The notes: generated from the sequence alone by a model not told the origin. 64,000 nt of DNA from Dryococelus australis (GCA_029891345.1 CM056997.1:219542172-219606171), one strand, 5' to 3'; shown: positions 20,982 to 32,659, numbered from the stretch's first letter. A program made the numbers and translations.

Positions 20982-22059
20982 AATAAAATGAACAATTATA
21001 ACTTTAATGTATACTGTCTTAAATGTATGAAAAATACACTATATTCATATGAACTTACAAATAATAACAAAGTAAGAATTAAATATGTTTGTAGATGTTT
21101 TGTTACCAATAGTTCGATATTCACTGGTGGAGGTATAAAAAACGATATTGTAAATGAAATTCATAAACCAATGCGAAAAAACTTTACCAGAAGAACTGTT
21201 CTATCTTTTGGTATCGATGATCTTTGGCAAACTGATTTAGGTGAGATGAATTCTGGATCTTTAAAAGGTATACACAGAATTAACATAGGGTTTAAATATA
21301 TGCTAACCATGATAGATATTTATTCCAAATATGCATGGGCAATACCAATCTAAGATGAAAATGGTGAAAATGTTACATTAGCATTTAAAAATATTTTGAA
21401 TGATCGCAAAACCCATGCATTTACAAACAGACGAAGGGAAAGTTTTACAATGGATCATTTAAGCCATTAATGGTCAATAACAACATAACACACTATTCAA
21501 CATACAGTGAAAAGAAAACTACCAATGTAGAAATATTTAATAGAACATTGAAGGAGAAAGTGTGGAAGATATTTACTGTGCAGGGAAACTATAAATGGGT
21601 GCAATATTACCTAAATTATTAAGTGAATTCAATAACACTATTCACAGTATAATTGGAATGAAATCCACCAATGTAAATCCAAAGAATGAAAGTTCTATTC
21701 TAATCAACATGTATGGAGGAGAAAGAAAAATGGCTAAACCAAAGTTAGAAATAGGAGATAAATTTCGTATAAGTAAAAGTAAAAATTTGTTCGAAAAAGG
21801 ATATACACCAAATTGATCTACTGAAGTATTTGAGGTGTGTGAAGTATTGCACACATGTCACGACATATAGAATAGAATATTTTGAAAATTAACTTATTAA
21901 AGGTATTTTTAAGAGCCAGAGCTGCTTAAGACCAAATATGATAAAAACTACTTAGTGGAAAAAGATTTAAGAAGAAAAGGAAATAAGCTGCTAATTAAAT
22001 GGTTAGGTTTTGATAGAAGTTATACTTCTTGGGTTGATAAGAAAATTGTAATTGTTTAA
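20979..22059 (+). pseudogene. Polinton retroviral-type integrase with chromodomain-like end
   Basis: N-terminal Cys pair YCLKCMKNT and later VCRCF suggest a small zinc-binding domain. Core: FTRRTVLSFGIDDLWQTDLGEM (first catalytic Asp, codon at 21,234), FKYMLTMIDIYSKYAWAIPI, then LQTDEGK (second Asp, 21,430-21,432), HYSTYSEKK, TNVEIFNRTLKEKVW (catalytic Glu, 21,530-21,532), GNYKWVQ, LLSEFNNTIHSIIGMK. D, D and E are all retained. The C-terminal part has KPKLEIGDKFRISK, YTPN and, at 21,940-22,059, a chromodomain-like LIKWLGFDRSYTSWVD. The enzyme inserts the element and makes 6-bp duplications. Breaks: stop at 21,351-21,353, and at least three frame changes (the three catalytic residues lie in three different frames), plus a stop at 21,814-21,816. 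Confidence 0.93.
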
Positions 22060-22067
22060 GAATTTGT

Positions 22068-22084
22068 TTTCTATATAATAAATG
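22068..22084 (+). promoter_or_regulatory. Start-site motif of the major capsid gene
   Basis: ttctatataataaatggg: exact TATATAATAAATG at the start codon, 25 bp after the integrase stop codon. It is one of the best-preserved copies of the element's shared motif. Confidence 0.6.
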
Positions 22085-23338
22085 GGTCAACAAAAAATGG
22101 AAAATTATGAGTGTCAGTCGTTTCCGTCAAAAGACCAAACAAAAAATAATTTGAATGAATACAACAAGCGCATTGAGTTTTATATTCCTATTGGCGATAC
22201 ATTTTTACATCCGAATGAAGCTTATATATACCAACAGTATAAGCTAACTAAAAGATATACAAATGCAGATTATGAAAAAACTTCAATTATTGATATTTGT
22301 GAGAATTTCTTCCCATTCCAGTCCTCAAGATTGGAGATCTCTAAACATGGTTGTATAATCGAAAGTATTGACAACCCTGGCATCGCTTCAACAACGATGG
22401 ATACATTGTTAGGTTCGGAATCAGAATCAGCATACTTCCAAATGACGGGGATAGAACTAGTTAAATATGTTAGGAAAGATAAGCATAACGAAATTACCTA
22501 TCCATTAAGATATTTGTTTGGGTTTATGAGAGATTGTAATGAAATATTCTGGAAAGGTGGGTACAAGATCATATTCATTCGAAGTTCTAATGATGATGTT
22601 TTTTACAGAAGACCCCCAAAGAAAGCATATGTTTCTGATGATGATGATAATAGACAAGATGCTGCTAAAATTGTTATTGAGAAAATGGAAATTCTGTGGC
22701 CAATTGTTGAATACGATCCTATTTATGGAGACGAAATCAAAGCAAAATTTAACAAACATCCCAAAATTCCAATTGGTTTTAATTATTGGCAATGTCTTGA
22801 AAAACCAGTACCTACTAATGCAAACTCATTTCAGTTTCATATAAAAGATCAGTTCAATTCAATCTAATTCGATATGCCAGACTTTGTCATTGTTGGTTTT
22901 CAGCAAAACAGAAAAGAAGATCCTGGGCAATTCACACACAGTTCAATGTTTGACTCTTATTTTGTCAAAAATATTTATTTTGAGAATGGGCGGAATTAAG
23001 TGATTCCCAAAGATATTTGGAATTTAAGCATTGATGATAAAATTTTCGATAAGATGTATATTACTTTCATTGATTTTAGAAATTCAAAGACTAAACTAGA
23101 TACCCCTTATCGTAATAATGAACTGCGCTTCAACTCTGGGTCATTTATTGGGAGAAGACTATTGAATGTTATTGATTGTTCTTACAGAAAAACTGCTATT
23201 GTAAAAGATCGAACTAATCTGAAACTTGCAGTTGTTTTTAATAAGTCAATATTGGCTACAACTATTTGTAATGTGGTACTAGTAAGCCAAAGAAACCTAA
23301 TTTATGACGTTAAAAGTGAAAGAATCACCAAAGTCTAA
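22082..23338 (+). pseudogene. Polinton major capsid protein (double jelly roll)
   Basis: 419 codons in one frame from ATG 22,082 to TAA 23,336-23,338, interrupted by only two stops (22,865-22,867 and 22,997-22,999). Landmarks of insect Polinton capsid proteins: IEFYIPIGDTFLHPNEAYIY early on, GCIIESIDNPGIASTTMD, LRYLFGFMRDCNEIFWKGG followed by IIFIRSSND, a KIVIEKMEILWPIVEYD beta-strand region, FVIVGFQQNRKEDPG, FDSYFVKNIYF, ELRFNSGSFIGRR, VIDCSY and DRTNLKLAVVFNKSI near the end. The protein forms the capsid trimers in the predicted particle. It is the best-preserved long gene of the element. A run of Asp codons (about 22,636-22,652) makes a short acidic loop, seen in many relatives. Confidence 0.88.
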
Positions 23339-23425
23339 TAGTGCGCAAACATGTATGGTTATTAGTTTTTTATGGATTGTTATCCATTAAAAATATTTAC
23401 TGTTATATAATATTTCATAGTATCA

Positions 23426-26400
23426 CTATTTTTCAATTTTGTAGTACGTCCATGGTAGTGTATTAATACCATCTGTAAGAATAAATCTTTTATCATCTTC
23501 GGAATTTAATGCTTTTTTTCTCAACTCAAACATATAGATTTCATGTCTGTTACTTTTAATAAGATTCATACCTTTGTACAACACTTTTTTACCAAACCAA
23601 CACTTTTTGTCGCCACCAAAACTAATCTCATTTTTGACTATAGTGTTTTTCACACCCTTTACTCTTTTCTTTACACCACCTTCCACATTTATTGCATACA
23701 TTTTCGATTTCAATCCAAAAAAAAATTTCCATTTCATTCATCTTTAATTTTACCAATAATCTTTTTGTTAACTAACAGTATACCATATGGATTATCTTTT
23801 TTGTAGTCACAAGTATCAAATTTATCGACCATTTCTTTCATGTCAATGTAGAAGTCTGATGTTTTTATATAATAGATGTATGAATCAGTATCTTGGTAGC
23901 ACAGTTCAATATTATTCCCACACTTTGGTTTCATTATATTATAGTGAAAATCATACATTATGACTTTCGATAGATCAAGTATACTCATTCCAACATAAAT
24001 GGGTTTGTTAAAACACAGTTTTGTTTTAATCATATGAACTACAATCCAAAGAGATAGTAAATATAGTTATGTCTTTATAGTTTGGTTTAGTCACTAGATT
24101 ATCCATTTGCTTAGAATATGTGCACAGTCGTATATCCACTCTGTTTCTAATATTTTCCATTGTTTTTCCAAAAACAGAATTGTTCATTAAATTATAGAAA
24201 TCTTTATGAAAGTTATTTGTAGACTTTAATCGCATATTCTATGGATCTTTCTCAACTTCATTCCAAAGAGAATTGCTTCAGATTTACATTATGTAATACA
24301 TATTTTTCTTCATCATATAGAGTAATAAGGAGTTTGGGATTTTTTGAAACTTCTGGTATTTTATTGTCTGGTGCCAATTGCAGATTTTTGTGGAGATCAT
24401 GTAGTTCATGTGGGTATTCCAAATCAACTTCCAATATATAGCCTTTTCAATAATCATCTCGTATTTTTGTTACATCTATATTTGTATTTCTCCACTTAAA
24501 CCCACCATAGGGTAAATGTATGCTCATAGCCCATCCATATAAGATATTAGCATCCAGATAAGTAAGATTATTTTTCCTTTGTACTATCATAAGTATTCAT
24601 ATATTTATTATTTGCTTTAGCATATCGCTTACAACATTGTGAAATTCCACCACGAACACATTTTTCTATCCTCAAAATCATGTCGTAATCTGATATTAAT
24701 TCTAGTTCTATTTTATTTAGTTTGAGCATAGCATTCCACGCTAACCGTGGGTCTGTGAAATACCATGCTGGATCTTGCTTATATGTTTTGAGTCATACAT
24801 CTCTAAAATGTTCCATTATATCAGTCAATATCAATAAATCAGATTTGTTATAGAGTTCTGTGTACTCTCTTAGAGTTTTTATGTTGAATTTTTCCCACAC
24901 CTTTCTTGCAAATTCGTAATCTTCGTCTGTAATGTCACATTTATTGAGCTTGTTGCAAAATGCATCTTTGAATGGAAGTGAGGTCTCACAAAATTTTTCA
25001 GCACTCTCCATGTAGTCATATGGATAAACACCTTTTCTTATAACAAGGTTAAGAAGTTCATTGGAAAAATGCTTACACGTTTCTCGGAATTGGCATCTGG
25101 AGAGGTTGCTAGAGAGTTTATGGATACTACTAGCCATAAATTTAAATGAGTCAATAAATCTAAGATTTACACTTTCACATACATTTTTTCGTAAAAGAAA
25201 TATATTTTTCTTTGTGGTTGGGAATTAGATCAATTTTATTTTCATCGATACCAAGATCTCTTATGAATACATGTGTGTCATAACCAGATAGATTGTGTAT
25301 AAACACTGGGATAAAACATAGATTTCTATACGATAAGTTACAATCTCTATGTGCAGCTCCCCTACATTTCCCCGTAAGATGATCATGATCTCTCACAGAA
25401 TCACCATTCAAAGACTTTTCACATATATGACAATGGGTAGCTGTATCATAAACAATTTGTTCTTTCTGAGTTAGTGGAAGCATTGGTTTTTCATTTGTGT
25501 ATATATCACCAATAGACATCGCTTCTTCCACTAGCATTTTAACGAATACAGTAGATGCATCAGATCCTTCATAAGTTACTAGTGATTTACAGTATCCATG
25601 TTCGTGTTTTACATAGTAACAGAAGCTAATAGGATTTTGTTTTTGCTATGGTTTCGTGTAGGATTCGTTGGGGTTTGGTTGACAAGATTCAATTTTAGAC
25701 AACAAACATTCGAAATCAGCATATATCACAAACAGAACTCTCAAAGAATGATTTTTGTTGTTAAATCTTAATATGTAATTTTTTCCTTTTGATGGTAGTT
25801 CAACTCTAACACCATCATGATCTCTGCAGTCTTGTTCGTGATCTTTTAGCTTATTTACAGAGTAGAAATGTTGCAAACATCTATCACATATATATTTATA
25901 TTGTGACCATTATTTGATACTTGTGATGCGATAAGTTTCGAAAGACTTTATATCCAGCAGTAGTGGTCATTCTTTTCGTCTTTGATATAGAGTAGGTTTA
26001 TGTGCTTATCTGCCTTATTTTTTGTGGTTTTTTTGGACAGATCACATATTTCTTATCACCATCTTCTTCTTCGTATGTGTATACATTAATAGAAATTCCA
26101 TTTCTTTTCTCAAAGGTAAGTATGCCATCCAATTTCATTGGAAATTCCAAACCCTCAAGTGCATCATCAAACTCATGTTCGTAAGCTATGTATTTATTCA
26201 CTCTTTGGGGGTTTCTTTGTACTTGATGTAATGCAGATAGAACAGGCCACATAAAACATTTTTGATCATTATTCTTAACATTAATTACGGCCTGCTTATC
26301 TTTGATTTTTTCTGGGAGATCAACAGAAAAACTGCCCTTGAATAGTACATATTTATTCGCACTTCTAGTTTAAATATTCTGTTGAGTACCCACTTAGATC

Positions 26401-27148
26401 CCTTTGCTTCGAAAGCCCCCATCTCAGCTATGATTTTCGATATGCTGTTGGCATAATTTTCTTCCAGATTAGTCGATTTCAGTATAATTTCGTACTTTGT
26501 TTTAAAGGAGCTTTCTACATATTCAATATTCTAACCAATTCCCCTTTTGTACTCAGTGAAGAGTTTCATGTTCACTTTGAGTGATTTTAAATGTTTATTA
26601 GTTAGTTTCGTGACAGTTTCTTTTACATCGTTCAGGAAATGATTTGGGTCTTTGTATGCATTCAAATTCTTTACAGCATAAGTCTTGATCCTACTTTGAA
26701 ATGGTGTTTCGATTTCTTCTACACTGAATCTGAGTGTGTACTTATGAATTTTACTTCTCAAGTGACTTCTTATGAGAGATGATTTGTAATAGTGACTACA
26801 CGTTTCATATTTCACTTGTTTCTCTCGTGGGAACTTCTGTTTTGATATTAAATGTTGTGATATTTTAAAAATTTCCCATGCATTTGTTGGTTCATGTGAT
26901 TTATTATTTATTGTTGCAAGACCTTTGTGCAATTTACTTTTAAGCTGACTTCTTATGAGAAATGATTTGTAAAAGTGATTACAAGTTTCACACTTAACAT
27001 ACTTCTCTTGAGATTTATTCTTCTTTCTTTTCACAAAAATATCTTTCTTAAATTTATATTCTTTCCAAACATGACCAGTTGTGTTAGCCTTTTTCATTGC
27101 CATGGTCGTCATCATATTAGACATCAGTTGATTTTTATTTGTGTCCAT
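23426..27148 (-). pseudogene. Protein-primed family B DNA polymerase of the Polinton
   Basis: About 1,240 codons, usual for the family. N-terminal region (27,148-26,531) has two copies of a C2H2-like finger (CETCNHFYKSFLIRSQLKSKLH-type and a second copy lacking its first Cys). Then FEAKGSKWVLNRI, a CFMWPVLSALHQV segment, HFYSVNKLKDHEQDC, exonuclease I motif VIYADFECLL (about 25,720), an endonuclease VII-like C-x2-C...RDHDHLTGKCRGAAH-x3-C finger (25,430-25,340), IPVFIHNLSGYDTH (exo II), KGVYPYDYMES, DANILYGWAM (motif A, about 24,540), NNSVFGKTMENIRNR (motif B) and YQDTDS (motif C, about 23,895), and GLKSKMYA-x-KRVKGVK-NTIVKN. It would copy the element's linear DNA using a protein primer. At least eight stops or frame changes break it, but all polymerase motifs can still be read. 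Start has the TATATAATAAATG motif at the inner edge of the TIR. Confidence 0.93.
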
Positions 27149-27160
27149 TTATTATATACA
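27146..27160 (-). promoter_or_regulatory. Start-site motif of the polymerase gene
   Basis: Read leftward: TATATAATAAATGGAC, directly at the inner end of the right TIR. It mirrors the TATATAATAAAGATGG of the small gene at the left TIR, so the TIRs themselves seem to supply the start regions of the two outermost genes. Confidence 0.6.
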
Positions 27161-27480
27161 ATATTTTATTATTTTACGTATTCAAATTTTTTGAGCCACT
27201 TTTTTGCAGTTGTGCTCAACCGCAACATTTTACGCAAATTTTTGCAGAAGCACTCAATCGCAAAAATTAACGCAACATTTTTCTAAAGACTAAGATCTGA
27301 CCAAACGCAACTTTTTGAGTCACTTTTTTGCGATTGTGTTCAAACGCAACTTTTTAATCCACTTTTTTGCAACTGCTCCCCAACGCAACACTTTGAGTAA
27401 TTTTTTTATAATTGCTCCCAAACGCAACTTTTTGAGCCATTTTTTTGCGTTTGTTCCCGAATCGGCATTTCTATACTACT
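27150..27480 (-). repeat. Polinton right terminal inverted repeat with internal 39-bp array
   Basis: Complementary to the left TIR over its ends and its inner part (tcttagtctttagaaaaatg, gttgcggttgagcacaac, taaaatattgtatataataaa). Between about 27,312 and 27,470 the unit gagtcacttttttgc...aaacgcaactttt is repeated four times at a constant 39-bp spacing (27,321, 27,360, 27,399, 27,438); the left TIR has one such unit. This accounts for the length difference between the two TIRs. Confidence 0.92.
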
Positions 27481-27486
27481 GGCTTC
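27481..27486. repeat. Target-site duplication, right copy (GGCTTC)
   Basis: Identical to 15,808-15,813. Confidence 0.95.
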
Positions 27487-28600
27487 CAATATGGTGGATG
27501 GTGATGTCACAACATGATGGCCGGGAGGCGCCTAGCTCCTCTGCTAGGAGCCTATGTGCCAGAACCGTAATTATCATTCTACTCAGTGTCTTACATTTCC
27601 TGGTATGGTAATCCCGAGTACTAAGTAGGTATAGACCTAGAGTTTATGAACCTAGTATGAAAGTGTAATTAACAATAACCAATAATTTTAAAGCTTATTT
27701 TGTTAAAGACAATTTAATTTTAAATTATTTATTGCCTTCGTCATCATACAGTTTCTTGGGTTATGTATTGATTACAAACACACTTCAGAAATAATTAATC
27801 AATTTTATATGTCCCAAAATTATAGCTACATTCAATGTATTTCTTAAATGGAAATGTTTGAAGTCCACAAGATGATTTTTTATTTCATTTTTCTTCCAAT
27901 CAGCATCGACAGCAATTAATACTTATAGGCTTGAAATAATATCTGTAAGGTTTCCCATTCTAAATTAATTTTTCAATCATAAGATTTCTCAGCATGTCAA
28001 CATTTGTACTGCGAACGTCAGATAAATTATTGAAACTCAGCTGTTAAAAAACATGTGTAGGGACATCATGGACGACATATTTACATTTACCCGAACCTGT
28101 TTTCCATGAGCAACCACAATATTTCATTTTCCGGTTGGTCTCAATACAATAACAAATGATTTTGATGACGAGATCCATCCAACTTTGCGGTTTGATGTCA
28201 GAGTGCGGTATAAATTTTTAACATTGCATTTACAAGATGCAACACCACAGTCCATAATTCACATTTAATATTTCTGAGCCCACAATTAAATGGATACATA
28301 AAATAACCTACATATTGTATGAGCTCATGCACTTACATATCAAGCTCAAACTTTCAGGCTGTATTAATATTAACACAATTCTTTAAGAATAATCATCTAA
28401 TAAATATACTACAGATTTACAGCGGTTTGTTTATGTCGTCTTGGCCTTCCATTTTGACAATGACAGTGCTGCGCTCATGCGAAGCTAAATACGCGAATAC
28501 ATAATTAAAATAATAGTGAAAGTATTTTTGTAGCGTGCACTAATGATCTAATTGAATTATTCTTGGACCTGATAGTTCTTAGGCAAAGGAATATTCAGCT
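27487..28600. other. Unannotated flank right of the Polinton
   Basis: No supported gene or repeat. Chance frames only. Confidence 0.35.
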
Positions 28601-28604
28601 CGGC

Positions 28605-28770
28605 TCGTTTTGCTGACGGTTGGGTCCGAAGGCACAACGTTTGGCCGAAAATTTACATCAAAGGCAGGTATTTCGCAGAACAGGCATTTCGCAGAAAATG
28701 AAATTGACAGAATAGTAATTTGGCAGAATGACAGTCGTTTGACACAAGTCATTTATACTTTGAGAATGTT
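28605..28770. repeat. Degenerate short-motif array (TTTCGCAGAA / TTTGGCAGAA / TTTGGCCGAA)
   Basis: Five or more variants of a 10-bp motif at spacings of about 16-26 bp: gtttggccgaaa, atttcgcagaac, atttcgcagaaa, atttggcagaat, cgtttgacac. A similar architecture with another motif is at 60,050-60,240. Such motif arrays are common at ends of poorly described insect transposons. Confidence 0.55.
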
Positions 28771-29300
28771 CGAAAAAAATGCCAAAAAAAATATCAAATA
28801 CTTTAAAGTAAAAATTATCAAACAAAAACATTTTAAGAAATAAATATGGTTTTGGCTTTTCGTAATATATTTTTTAAATAATATATAAACTTAATGCTCA
28901 AGTCCTCATTAACGATAATTGATTCTCGTATATAATGAATAAAAACGCTGTAATTGCGAATGCGACAAGCATATACTCCATTATCGCAAAAATATATTCA
29001 GACACGTGTTTCAAGAAAATTTATCTTCATAGCCGATCAAACTTCATGATTGCATGGTTTTCACAGACAGACTGAGATGTTTGCACAGTCGACTTATAAT
29101 GTCCTGTTTGCAGCGAGACCAAAGCTGAATTTCAACTAATAATGCAACTGAAAAATTACGAATATATAATTGAACTTACAAAATATCCAAACTCACAGGT
29201 TTTTAATTCCAGATAAACCGAGGATGCCTTTCAATGTGTGATTGGTGGGGTGTGCAGATTGCCAGCTGGTTAACCACCAAGCACAATAAATGTCATCGTT
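28771..29300. other. AT-rich stretch without recognised features
   Basis: Nothing identifiable on either strand. Confidence 0.35.
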
Positions 29301-29304
29301 ACAC

Positions 29305-30210
29305 TCTAAATCTGAATCAGTCAGAATGTCACTGTTTAAATCAGTTAACAGTAACTGACTGATATAGCAGTCACTTCAGTGAATTTATCTGGTGAATCTA
29401 TGGAAAAAAAAAAGGCATGTTTTCCTTCATTTATTGATTCAGTGACATTTTTCACTGATTCAGTCATTTTTTCACTGTTTTCCGTGATTTATTCAACTGA
29501 TGAGTGAAGGATCGGTTTAACAGCGTTTAAAAAAGGCCGTCAAACAACGTGTATCAAATGAAATAATAACGAATAAACTAATAAAACCAATAAAAAATAC
29601 CTTCTAAAATGTATTTCGTCTTTCAAACCACATTTTACAAGGTAACATGAACATTCAGCTTTTCAGTCTCTGTTTTTACGTCTTTATTTCCGTTTTCACG
29701 TAATCATTATAGCCCTCTGTTTGAATTATTAAACTGCATATAAAGTGGTGAAGAGAGTGCACTCATGTGTATTATTCGTTTTTACAATGTCTAACGGTAA
29801 CAATTAAAACATACAATATAAAACTATACAATTCCATAAAGAAGTATAAGAAGTTTATTTCCGCCGGTGTACGAACTTGACTTGGTAGCGTAGATGAAGC
29901 GAAGTTGAAATGGTGTGCTAGGCGAGTTCAATCCCGGACACCTGCACAATTTTTTTTTTTTTTTTTCGGTAACTTGTGCATTGTATATAGTAAACTATCG
30001 TAAATATGTATATTTCTTGTAATTATTTGGCAAAATTGAATAAAAATAATATCAAATTCGCCCCTGCAGTTCACCGTCACTTATTCAATCAGTGAAATTT
30101 TTCACTGAAACAATCAGATAAATTTTTCACTTAAAAAATCAGTGGTTTTCCACTGATTCTAAGTGGAGCAATTTTCACTGATTCGAGTAATTGAATTTAG
30201 ATTTTAGCTG
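29305..30210. repeat. Imperfect inverted-repeat element rich in TTTCACTGATTCAG words
   Basis: The left part (29,305-29,510) begins ctctaaatctgaatcagtcagaatgtcac and repeats attcagtga-attttTCACTGATTCAGT. The right part (30,065-30,205) has the same words on the complement and ends gattcgagtaattgaatttagattttag. Together the ends look like a decayed MITE with TIRs made of short self-complementary words. A tRNA-like SINE fragment sits inside (29,865-29,960). Confidence 0.45.
29868..29962 (+). repeat. tRNA-derived SINE-like fragment
   Basis: cttgacttggtagcgtagat resembles an A box (TGGTAGCGTAG), followed 30-40 bp later by gcgagttcaatcccgg, a B-box match (GAGTTCAATCC), then cctgcac and a long T run. 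The spacing fits a tRNA-like polymerase III promoter. It does not fold convincingly as an intact tRNA, so I call a SINE head or a tRNA pseudogene. Confidence 0.5.
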
Positions 30211-31400
30211 TCCCAGCCATATACAAACAAACCAATTTTAAACAATTCACTTGGAAACTTGGAACCTTTCTAGACATCCGGAAAACGCTCAGAAAGTTTC
30301 GTGGACTCCGGGAATTTCTATCACTAACGTTGGAACAGTTTAAAATTTTAAGAATGGGGAAGGGTAGAAGGACACAGTAGAGGCTGATACCAGAGTCGAA
30401 CTAGGGACAGCAATTTCAAAAGACTGCCTTAAATTTGGCGAGATAAGCGGAAGAGTATTCTGAAATATTTCGTTAAGACGGTGGCTTACCTAGCGCTTGA
30501 AACGCGTTGTAGACAGTTCGAAATGTGGCGTTTCTTTGGCGAAGCTATTGAACGTATTCCATCAGGTTAACCTTCGGCAAAGAAAACAATGCCACGTGGT
30601 GACGCAATGGCACTTTCATGTCAACACGCACATTGGAAACATTGATTTCGCGCCCTACGACACAGCACAATACGGCTTTTTCAGACTGACATATCTCAAA
30701 ATATACAAACGGATATACATACGATAGAGCCATACATTGAATTTTTCTACAGTGTCACCGCTTAAATTCTCGAAGTTCTACTGTCATGATGAAAGCACTG
30801 TGCACTAGTGTAGTGATTTGCGTAGACGCGATACCGCTTTATGTGAGCCGGAATGCGTCGGCCATAGCGCTTCACTCTCGCAAACACACTCCTCACTAGA
30901 CGACACCATTAAGGGCGCACACATTTTCCATTTAATATAGCCTAACGCTATTTCAAAAATTTCTAATAAAATATTTTACTCAGATATACTCTTGCCACAG
31001 TTGATGTACATATGCTGTCACACGAAATATGTTGTGAGCCTGTAAACTTAAGGGAAAATAATAAAAATGCATTTATAGCTACTATGAACGTATCTAAACA
31101 ACATTTAATTAACTTCTTTGCGTTTATTTTAACCTTTTTTTTTATCTGAGTAATAGTTGATTATTTTCAAATTGCCACTAACAATAGGTATTACCGCTCG
31201 AGTTACTAAAGAAATTTACTCATATGGTTACGAGTAATCATGTTAAGTCCATTCGTTTTTATTTTCAACTTGTCTGAAATCTTTCTAAAATGTTCTACTT
31301 CCAAGATATACCTCCGACTCCTGCTAATGAAGCTTAGAAAATTATAGTACACGCACAGGGCCAACGCACCGCATACATGAGGACTTAGGGTAATCATATT
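30211..31400. other. Unannotated stretch with a dispersed repeat at 30,800-30,925
   Basis: No supported gene. The segment 30,800-30,925 (gcgataccgctt ... gcgtcggccatagcgcttcac ... aacacactcctcactagacgacacc) resembles 40,990-41,105, so it is a dispersed repeat with at least two copies here. Confidence 0.45.
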
Positions 31401-31409
31401 TTTCATTAG

Positions 31410-31800
31410 AAGTATTTCTTACTCAGCATTACTAACACACCTATTTTATATCTACTTTTAATCGTATTAGATATAAATTAAACCTTGTAACTGACAGATA
31501 AATTGTTATACTTCAAGTTAACCAAAAATAAACTACTCTTATGTTATCACAAGTATAAAGCGCTTGTGATACATGGCATATTTAGGAAGCAACCAAACGC
31601 GTCATTCATGGTGTGTTTTTCAAAGGTTTGATCTAAAAAAGTAAAAAAAAAAAACGTGAATACACTAAAGAAGAAGCTTGGAGGAACGAGCACAGCCTTC
31701 TGTTCTAACGAGTAGGATTTTCCCATGCTGAGGAACATAAAAGTATATAGTAACTTATTAATTTCTGCTGCAGTAGGCCGCTAAATTTGGAAGAAATTAA
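31410..31800 (+). repeat. Dispersed repeat family R2, copy 1
   Basis: Shared order of words with 33,555-33,860 and 34,150-34,480: tatttcttac-cagcattac-aacacacctatt, a gap, acagataaa, then ctatgttat, ttgtgatacatg, ttaggaa-caaccaaa-gtcattcatggtg, tcaaaggtttgatctaaaaaagt, and gtgaatacacta. The three copies are diverged and partly deleted, in the same orientation. Family unknown; not coding. Confidence 0.55.
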
Positions 31801-32655
31801 GATATTTGGTCCTGCATAATATGTTAAGTACTAAAAAGTATGCATTTATATAATTTTTGAGTGATACAAATGCTATGTTCACGCCCACCTCAAATTCTTT
31901 TGTTTTTGGTGGGGGGGGGGGGCGAGAAGTGCACTTTCCCCTTTTCCCACAGCTAATCTGTTCCTACGGCCCGGGATGACTTGTCTCATCATCTCGGTCT
32001 TCCGATTCTCTGGACTGGACCTCGGATGAAGGAATTCGAAGAAGAATGTGTGTGTGGTTGAGGGGGGGGGGAGGGATACATTAGTGTGGAGTCCAACCCC
32101 CTAGGGACAGAAACTTGCTGTCATCGTCCTGTTGCGTCCATTAATCCACGGCTCCATTGTGCTTCTTGTGGGTTTTGTGCGGGCGGGGAGGGAGGGTCTA
32201 GTTGCCGATGAAAACATCACGATCCTCGTCCCCGACTACTGAGAGGCAAGCGACTACCTGATAAAACGAACCTGCGGCCGAGTAGAAGATTTTAGCTGTG
32301 CGCACGCTCGTAGGACGCACATTCCGCGCTCTACAATTTGGTAAAGGCTGTGCATGACAAAGTGAGCACTTTTGAAATGAACCTGTGAAAAACGTCACTG
32401 CCTCTAACTGCATATTGGTGAAATGACTGGCATTCGCCCAGAGAAGTTGGCATCGGCGGAGGGAAAGTAGTTCCATGTTATAACGTTGAATTAATGGTTT
32501 TAAGTAAACATTTGTGAATACGAAATTATTTGTCTTTGCTTACTGTTTTATTTTAATACTTATAAGTGTAAGAAACACCAAATATATAATAGATTTACTT
32601 TTCGAATAATTTCATACTGTCACTTGAATGATGCATTAACAATGTGAGCAGATAA
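31801..32655. other. Unannotated stretch with two poly-G runs
   Basis: G runs at about 31,911-31,922 and 32,063-32,071 and a moderately GC-rich segment at 31,970-32,440. Minus-strand frames there have no recognisable domain. Confidence 0.35.
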
Positions 32656-32659
32656 GCGG

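Larger units (their letters stand above)
15814..27480. mobile_element. Complete, pseudogenised Polinton/Maverick element
   Basis: An 11,667-bp unit bounded by 5'-AGTAGTATAG...CTATACTACT-3' termini (AG/CT ends are usual for the family), terminal inverted repeats of about 210 (left) and 330 bp (right), and a perfect 6-bp target duplication. Inside are recognisable remnants of the diagnostic set: family B protein-primed polymerase, retroviral-type integrase, A32/FtsK-like ATPase, adenain-like protease, major and minor capsid proteins. Size is somewhat below the usual 15-20 kb. Every long gene carries stops or frameshifts, so the copy is inactive, while ends and duplication are intact, indicating insertion by normal integrase action followed by decay in place. 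The flanks (15,807 and 27,487) join cleanly once the element and one hexamer are removed. Confidence 0.97.

Noticed and set aside
22505-22792. Minus-strand 95-codon frame across the major capsid gene
   Set aside because: Antisense shadow of the capsid gene.
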